Source: Lonicera japonica (lineage: Eukaryota; Streptophyta; Magnoliopsida; Dipsacales; Caprifoliaceae). From it: a DNA stretch of 64,000 nucleotides. The notes below the pieces were generated by a model, which saw nothing but the letters and a program-made list of their open reading frames with translations, ran no database searches and was not told the DNA's origin. Positions 57,865-64,000 of the stretch are shown here, one piece after another; within the stretch, counting starts at the first letter, position 1, and the number at the start of each line of letters is the position of its first letter. Location: positions 1 to 64,000 of the forward strand of contig JAKCWG010000647.1 of the NCBI GenBank assembly GCA_021464415.1. Direction: 5' to 3'. Position numbers and translations under genes: made by a program.

Positions 57865-58812
57865 CTACCAAAAATCACACTTAGAGAACTTGGCATAAAG
57901 CTGGTGCTCACGAAGCAATTGCAGTGCAGTTTTAAGATGAGTAACGTGCTCAGCCTCAGAACATGAATAGATGAGAATATCGTCAATGAAAACCACAACA
58001 AACTGGTCAAGATACGGACGAAAGATTCTTTGCATCAAGTCCATAAAGGCTGCAGAGGCGTTAGTTAGCCCAAAAGGCATAACTAAGAACTCGAAGTGCC
58101 CATAACGAGTACGGAATGCGGTCTTAGGAATATCTTCTTCTCGGACTCTTAATTAATGACAGCCCGATTAAAGATCAATCTTGGAGAAAAATGAAACTCC
58201 CTGTAACTGATCAAATAAATTGTTGATGCTTGGGAGTGGGTACTTATTCTTAATGGTCAGCCGATTTACTTGACGATAGTCAACACACATGCGGAGAGAA
58301 CCGTCTGCCTTTTTAGCAAACAAGACAGAGGCTTCCCAAGGAGAGGTACTAGGACGAATAAATTCCTTGGCTAGGAGATCATCCAGTTGTGTACATAACT
58401 CCTTCAACTCCGTAGGGGCCATTCGATAAGGAGCTATAGAAACTGGTTCAGCCCCTGGAGCAAGATCTATAAAGAATTCAACCTCACGATGGGGCGGTAA
58501 GCCCAGTAAATCCTCAGGAAAAACATCCAGGAATTCACTAACAACAGGTATATCAGTAGGGGACAATTTAGGAGACTCATCGGCAATAATACTATATAAC
58601 CATCCCATATAATCCCTCTGTGCTCGTCTACAAGCATAAGTTACCCGGTACAATCCATATCTTTCACCATAAAACACTAGGTTTTGGCCCCAATGATAAG
58701 CAGTCACCTTCTTAGCATAGCAATCAATGATAGCCCGATACTTGGACAACCAATCCATACCCAAAATCAAATCATAGGAACCCATATCCATAAGAACAAA
58801 ATCATCCTCCAC
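57865..58812 (-). pseudogene. chromovirus protease end and reverse transcriptase
   Basis: 58812-58168 opens with the protease C-terminal part ([20 protein letters not shown]). It continues to RT motifs [40 protein letters not shown] and SFFSKIDL, then a stop. After a further stop the frame continues [12 protein letters not shown]. At 58080-57865 it resumes with [20 protein letters not shown] and [11 protein letters not shown], the FIDD catalytic box. Within the eight codons after SKIDL two are stops and a Tyr has become Cys. The domain set is complete but not translatable as one protein. Confidence 0.9.
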
Positions 58813-59145
58813 ACGGGCGTGTTAATATGAATAGACGAAGTAAGGCTCTTAGGTTTTAAACCCAAGCTAAATGCACATGCTGATGATATAAATAAATGAG
58901 AAGCACCCAAATCAAAAAGAACCTTAACACCAGTAGTAAACAAAGTAAGACTACCTTCCATCACTGTGTGGTCCTCTTGTGTAGCAGACGTTGCCAAGTT
59001 GTAAACTCGGCCACCTTGGCTTTCATGACCCCAAGGCTGTATAGGTCCCAAAAAGGATTGTTGGTGGAATTGACGTGACTGAGAGTAACCCTGTTGAAAA
59101 TGAAACTGATTAGGCTAGTATCGACCACTTGCTATTTGCTACTCC
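58813..59145 (-). pseudogene. chromovirus protease active-site region
   Basis: The frame 59051-58767 contains VLFDLGASHLFISSACAFSL. Retroviral-type aspartic proteases need D-[ST]-G-A; here the residue after Asp is Leu (DLGA), so the active-site loop is altered. A frameshift near 58810 takes the reading into the next frame (protease C-terminal part and RT). Confidence 0.8.
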
Positions 59146-59147
59146 AC

Positions 59148-60209
59148 CTATTGGTTAACTGACTGTGATGATCTACCTGAGAACCTGCCCAATTCGCTAC
59201 GGCCTTGGTTGTCATTCCGACCACGGTTCGGACCTCGGATAGAGCTACTACCCTTGCCTCTACTACGACCTCCCCTGTACACCTGTGAATCATTTGGACA
59301 AGCCTTTGCTCGATGTCCCTGCTGCCCACACATATAGCAAGACCCAGAGAAACTACTGGTACTATTACCATCGTCACTAGAGTATAGACCTCCCGAAGAT
59401 TTCGAACTCGACTTGGCCTTCTTATTCCTTCCCCAATTACCAAAACTACTCCTTTTCTTCCCTTTATCCGACGAATAAGAGAGCCTGTCTGAACGACTGT
59501 CATAACTTCCCCTACTAGGCTCCATCAGAACTGAGTCTCTTCGGTATGCGGCCTCTGCCACTTCTTTATAAGTCTGGTAATTGTATGCACTCAACACATC
59601 TCGAAAATCTGCCCGAAGACCAAAGAAAAATGACTCCATCTTTTCCTTATCTGACGGTTTATCCATGTGTAAACATAAGTTTTCAAATTTCTGGTGGTAT
59701 TTTGCCGTCGTCATCCATTCTTGCCTCAACATCCGAAGCTCTTCCCTCTTCCTCCTTCGATAGGCATCGAATATAAATTGGTTCTCAAATTCCTTACTAA
59801 ACATTCCCCAGGAGTTCATGTTAACTGTCCCACTCTGCCTTCTCCACCAACCCTGTGCAAACCCGATTAGTTTGGAAGCTGCTAGCCTAGGGCGAAGTGC
59901 ATTAGGAGCCTCGATCAGATCAAGCTTTTCCATTACATCGAACAGCCAAGATTCTGCATCCTCAGGTCCCTTAGTCCCATCAAACTTGGTTGGGTCTAAT
60001 CGGTTGAACAACCTTAACAACTTAGCTGGATTCTCTCCTTGATTCTGGATGGCTACTGCCTCCTCATTCCTATCATGTCCCCCACTATCAGGATTTCCAG
60101 TGGATTGAGAACGATTCACATGAGCGTCTGCAGTAAAGTCCGAAGAAGCTTTTATAACATCTTTTAATTCCCCCATGAATTCTTTCATCATTCTCCTCAT
60201 AGAGGACAT
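59148..60209 (-). CDS. chromovirus gag (capsid and zinc knuckle)
   Basis: This is an intact 353-codon frame from MSSMRRMMKEFMGEL. The capsid region has FDGTKGPEDAESWLFDVMEK, WWRRQSGTVN, MFSKEFENQFIFDAYRRRKR and EEWM-like helices. A Ser/Lys-rich linker follows, then a CCHC knuckle, CYMCGQQGHRAKACP, and an Arg/Gly-rich tail. Gag packages the element RNA. Upstream of this ATG the same protein family usually continues; residues resembling YPPVDEG and GSRGRDSGHG precede it here but contain stops (60210-60300). This is the longest undamaged frame in the window. Confidence 0.85.
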   Translation of the reverse strand: MSSMRRMMKEFMGELKDVIKASSDFTADAHVNRSQSTGNPDSGGHDRNEEAVAIQNQGENPAKLLRLFNRLDPTKFDGTKGPEDAESWLFDVMEKLDLIEAPNALRPRLAASKLIGFAQGWWRRQSGTVNMNSWGMFSKEFENQFIFDAYRRRKREELRMLRQEWMTTAKYHQKFENLCLHMDKPSDKEKMESFFFGLRADFRDVLSAYNYQTYKEVAEAAYRRDSVLMEPSRGSYDSRSDRLSYSSDKGKKRSSFGNWGRNKKAKSSSKSSGGLYSSDDGNSTSSFSGSCYMCGQQGHRAKACPNDSQVYRGGRSRGKGSSSIRGPNRGRNDNQGRSELGRFSGRSSQSVNQ

Positions 60210-61029
60210 AAGACCATGGCCACTATCACGACCCCTAGAACCTTATCCCTCATCAACAGGAGGATAGAGAGTGGCCTATTACGAATGGAACGTCTAGGCA
60301 GCATACTATAGGAAAACAAGAGAAGAGTTCAGTCCACAATAATAATCATGATGAAAGATAATATAAGTCAAGGAATATGCCAAAACAAAATTCGATTGAT
60401 CATATAGTGGGTCATTAAGTTCAACTCTAATAAGCTACAGTAGACAGATGCTTTATAAAATAATCGACTGTTGCACATACAGTTAATTATAGTTTAATTC
60501 ACCCGTCATATGTGCCTATTAGCAGTGTCACTTTAATTCTCCCAATTCGATACGGTCATGCGCTGAAGGGAGGGAATGATCATATTTACCCATACCCCGT
60601 CGAAAAAGAAATTGAACCTATCCTCTAATAACAATTGTAACAACTCGCCTGATTAAGCAGGTGTTAATGGATGCAGTATAAAATTAACAACAAAATTACA
60701 AGAATAAAACTCATAAGAAAAGAAATTTCTAGCAAAAATTCGGCATGAAGTATTCGTAACTACAATAAAATCCAACTTGTTTAACAACAAACTTAACACT
60801 ACCAAAGATACCTGGAATTCAAAATATAATCCAAGTACAATAACAATACAATCCAAATTCCAAATGATATTACAACCCAGAGTTATCATAAATTATCTTA
60901 AAATCACCATGTTCAACAAGATACACAACTTTCATACATGAAAATACAATGACTAAGCCTATAAGGGCATCAGAGGAGACTCTAAGAAGTACTCGGACCT
61001 GTCCCACGGCCTCTACCCGTATCACGAGG
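60210..61029 (-). other. chromovirus leader region
   Basis: Sequence between the 5' LTR and the gag ATG. The bases next to the LTR read CCTCGTGATACGGG in element orientation and do not resemble a tRNA-iMet primer site. An RGRGTGPSTS-like peptide appears there, then a stop. Confidence 0.5.
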
Positions 61030-62893
61030 TGTACCTGAAATATACATGAGGGAATGAGCTAAAACTGGCCTAGTGGGAACTATAGGGAAAAGGGAAATAT
61101 GCAATGCATGAGTGTGTAACATTATGAAGATCTATAATAAAAATTCATTTATTATATTACCAAGTGCATCAATTGTTATCCACGTGAGACTCTCATGATA
61201 ACTGCACACACGTCCATCCTCCTCCTTCTCCTCGACCTAATACTGGTACTAGACGGATTATGACACTCACATACACACCCCACCTTCACCATGGGTCTGT
61301 GCACTGTTTCTAGCACCCCATCTTACCATGGGTCTGTGCAATAATATCAACTTAAGCATTTCTATACCGATGCTTATCCGGTTCTAACAACCTCGTCATC
61401 TCACCGCGCTTTTTTAATTTGCCAAAAACATTTTCAACAAGTCGTTTTGTGCATTAACAATGTTAATCAATTGACCTAACTCAATTCTATATCCAAATAA
61501 CCCATTGATAAATCATTACATCATTTTTAAAGGGATATCTCATAAATTATGCATCACATGATGATAATAACATGATTTCCAAGGATTCGTAAACCAATAA
61601 ATGAGTAGAAATCACTAGAGAATTTAGAATCATCATCAAGCCATGAGTAAATGTCTAAAAGCAAGTTAAACGTGAATTAAAAAAGGTTTATTTTCCTGGA
61701 AATTCATCAATTTAAGTGGAAATATCAAGTACATGACATGTTTTTAATGATTCTAAATATTTCGGTACCAAATTCTCAATAAGCATAAAATTACCGACAT
61801 GCAGGGAGATCAACCTCTAATTCCATCACATCAAGTTCATAATCTATCACTAACAAGGTTCAGAAGATACAATATATGATTAAATTATCTGCATGCAAGA
61901 GAAATCATCAGTTTGGTACCGAAATCTAGTGTTTTCAACTCAATCAATTCAAAACTTACGAAAATGAAATGAAGAGGGGAGTTCCCACCTAAATAGTTAG
62001 AAGAATAGAGGATTATAACTAGGGTTGAAATCCAAAAATCTCCCAAATCACACATGCAATCCCAAAATCAAGACTAGAATGCGAAGAGGAAGAAAAATCT
62101 GCAATATCGGTATGAAATCCTTGATTTGGAGCTATGAAACCGTCAAAATCCACTAAGAACCACCTTCTCTCTCTCTAGAAATGTTCTAACCTTACTCTCC
62201 TAGGACAATGGCTGAAAATGGTGGAGAAATAACTTAAAAACGGGTCAAAATGCAGTCAACTCGTTAAAAATGAGGTTATGGGGTTACCCACTGTAATTTG
62301 GCTGTAACTCTTTGCTCGGAACTCCGATCGGGATGATCTTTATATCAAAGAAAAGGTAATGAAAAGATTTACAACTTTGTAGAAGGATGTTTCACGCAAT
62401 TATGGATAGATTAATACCAGAATTGCGTCGAAGTCAGCACTGTGCCAAAATGCTGCAGAATTGTGACAGAAGCAGATTTTTGTCAATCGGTTGACTTCGA
62501 GCTCAGTTTTGACAATCGAGGAGCATGAATTAGATTTCGGTCAAAACACGAAAGTTGTAGGGGGAATATGATGAAACTAGAGGAGTTTACGGAATAGGAT
62601 TTGGATAAAAATAGAAAAAGTTATGAGTGACTAAAGTTGACTGAAAATTAACCGAAAATAAAATAATTTGGGTTCGAAAAAATGCCACTTTAATACTCGT
62701 TCCAATTCCGATAGTGACGAAACTTTCCAAAAAATTCCAAAATATATAATAGGAGACTATAGAAGCGACGAAGTAAATTTTTTGGATCTCTAAAAAAAAT
62801 ATTTAAGAAAGTGTTTGAGCTTAAAATAATAAGGATTTGAGTGTTTAAAAAAAATGAACTAAATCAAAAGTAATTAAAACATGGGATGTTACA
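61030..62893 (-). repeat. 5' LTR of the chromovirus, 1864 bp
   Basis: Homologous along its whole length to 53700-55575, with the same termini. Confidence 0.9.
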
Positions 62894-63135
62894 TTGGTTG
62901 ACTCCATTATTAGCTGCTCGTGCTGCTGCAAATGCGGCTGCTTGTTCTTCAACATCTTGATCGGCCATTGGGTGTTCAACTGCCCACAGGATAGTACCAT
63001 TCGAAGAATCAGAAGAAAAAGAAAGTGGAAGTGAATTGGTGGAACTAGAAGACTCAGGTGATTGAGATGGTTCGTCGTCTGACTTGTACTTGTCAGGAAT
63101 GACACGGTACTCGTACAGAGGATTACTATAAATGC
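62894..63135 (-). pseudogene. start of gag of a second gypsy (Athila/Tat-like) element, interrupted
   Basis: A minus-strand frame reads YEYRVIPDKYKSDDEPSQSP, a Ser-rich stretch, and then WAVEHPMADQDVEEQAAAFA and ARAANNGVNQ. It is cut at codon 25 after the likely ATG (62968) by the chromovirus LTR at 62893. The Ala-rich start just downstream of a tRNA-Asp-type primer site fits Athila/Tat gag. The continuation is not present on the far side of the chromovirus. Confidence 0.6.
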
Positions 63136-63245
63136 GATTATTAGGACCACCGTTTTATATACTAAGCAGAGACCTAATATAGAATCCTAGGATGGAAAAA
63201 AAGAAAGAAAGAAACTAGAAAGAAACAAATGGAACCGTTAACATT

Positions 63246-63262
63246 CCCCGGCAACGGCGCCA
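63246..63262 (-). other. primer binding site (tRNA-Asp type)
   Basis: The minus strand reads TGGCGCCGTTGCCGGGG, the standard primer site complementary to the 3' end of tRNA-Asp used by Athila-like elements. It fixes the direction of the element and the position of its 5' LTR (to the right). Confidence 0.85.
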
Positions 63263-64000
63263 AAATCTTCCTTGATTGCGCTCAAAAAGTGCGAAGTATT
63301 ATGGTCAAGTTATATAGTATACTTGGGAAGTCCAAGGTCGAACCACAGGGAAGGGAAGGAACCTATTTCTTCTAGTAATCTCTCTCAGGGGAAAGAAGGG
63401 AAAGGAAAAAAAAAGATGATTGAAATGAGGAATAGGAAAGGAAAAATGAAACTAAATTAAACTATTAACTAAATTAAACTAAAACTAAAGGCAAATTTAA
63501 TCCTATGGTGCAAAATTAAAAGGAATCCACAAGAGCAAGTTTTCTCCCAAAAAGGCTTCTTAAATGCATTAGAGGAACATGCAATTGAACTAAAAATAAA
63601 TAAAAAAAATAAAGCAGCGTACTAATTGAACAAAATAGAATATTAAATATACTTAAACCAATAAGAAACAAACGTTAGGGGTATCCGTAGCTAGGGGATA
63701 CGAAACTAGTCCAATCGGGTAATCCAAATTTAAGTTTAAATAGGATTTTTCACTAAAGTTCAGCTCTTAGACCTTCCAACCATCCAATTGCATTGCTACT
63801 ACGAGTATATCATAGTCCATGCATGACAAAGACCATATAGACTAGATTCGAGCAATAGAATTCGATAGTGAAACTTTTTGACTTTGAAAAAATGTAATTT
63901 GAGACTTAGTATCGCTAGTGCATGACAAAAACAATCCAAGTTGATTAAACTCTCCAAAAATTAGTAGCTTAACACTCTCCCAAGGTTTGAATATGCTTGA
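63263..64000 (-). repeat. 5' LTR of the Athila/Tat-like element, incomplete at window end
   Basis: Sequence directly upstream (minus orientation) of the primer site. The block around GGTTCGACCTTGGACTTCC and TATACTATATAACTTGACC, followed by CGCACTTTTTGAGCGC, is typical of the U5 end of such LTRs. The other terminus lies beyond 64000, so its length is unknown. Confidence 0.65.

Larger units (their letters stand above)
53700..62893 (-). mobile_element. Ty3/gypsy chromovirus (Tekay/Del-like), 9.2 kb, full structure
   Basis: Minus-strand order is 5' LTR (62893-61030), gag, protease, reverse transcriptase, RNase H, integrase with C-terminal chromodomain-like region, polypurine tract (AAGGAGGGGAGA, at 55577-55588), 3' LTR (55575-53700). 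The LTRs start TGTAACATCC and end CAGGTACA in element orientation. The primer site after the 5' LTR was not recognised. Many nonsense codons and some frameshifts interrupt pol, so the copy cannot move on its own. The flanking 5-mers are TTGGG (left) and TTGGT (right). The chromodomain and pol order point to the Tekay/Del clade; the clade name is inferred from motifs. Confidence 0.9.

Noticed and set aside
61000..61029. tRNA-iMet primer site next to the chromovirus 5' LTR
   Set aside because: The bases after the LTR do not match TGGTATCAGAGC; no primer site is claimed.

Overview
The window reads as nuclear DNA of a flowering plant, most likely a eudicot. It is AT-rich, intron-containing and gene-poor, and it is crowded with plant-type transposable elements. 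The species cannot be named from the sequence. Only two host genes are recognisable: the 3' two-thirds of an AINTEGUMENTA-like/PLETHORA AP2 transcription factor (250-3005, + strand) and a broken short-chain dehydrogenase/reductase (48432-50627, - strand). Almost everything else that can be interpreted is mobile or repetitive DNA.

Region by region. 1-3.3 kb: AIL exons, with a small TRIM-like element in one intron and several apparent single-base deletions. 3.3-9.1 kb: tandem duplications, a Tourist-type MITE with a C25 tract, and a 1.8-kb non-autonomous LTR retrotransposon (7273-9061) with a gag-like open frame that continues into an unrecognised tail. 9.1-11 kb: a gag relic and a purine/pyrimidine-rich foldback element. 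11.5-23.4 kb: a decayed Ty3/gypsy element on the minus strand, interrupted by one LTR insertion in its RNase H region; a second copy of its 3' end is split by a 2957-bp solo LTR. 23.4-33.6 kb: repeats, another probable solo LTR, a minisatellite, a G-box cluster and long unassignable AT-rich sequence.

33.6-48.2 kb: an LTR carrying a nested MITE, a Mutator-like element with a 10-bp target duplication, foldback and palindrome arrays, a second Tourist-type MITE, a ~205-bp tandem array, and a 1793-bp hAT deletion derivative with perfect 10-bp terminal repeats and an 8-bp target duplication. 48.4-50.6 kb: the SDR pseudogene, split by a 1407-bp solo LTR with a perfect 5-bp target duplication. 51.6-53.7 kb: a 1.27-kb tandem duplication that carries a MITE with it. 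53.7-62.9 kb: a structurally complete but nonsense-mutated chromovirus (Tekay/Del-like Ty3/gypsy) on the minus strand, with ~1.87-kb LTRs. 62.9-64 kb: the 5' end (LTR, tRNA-Asp-type primer site, start of gag) of a different gypsy element that runs out of the window.

I did not find a coherent new multi-gene system. The most unusual structures are a MITE family built of nested inverted repeats with 8-bp target duplications (four copies), a regular array of ~22-bp palindromes at 40.36-40.96 kb, the chimeric reading frame of the 7.3-9.1 kb element, the mismatched flanks of the large chromovirus, and a set of frame-breaking single-base losses in an otherwise perfectly conserved AP2 gene that look more like consensus errors than decay.
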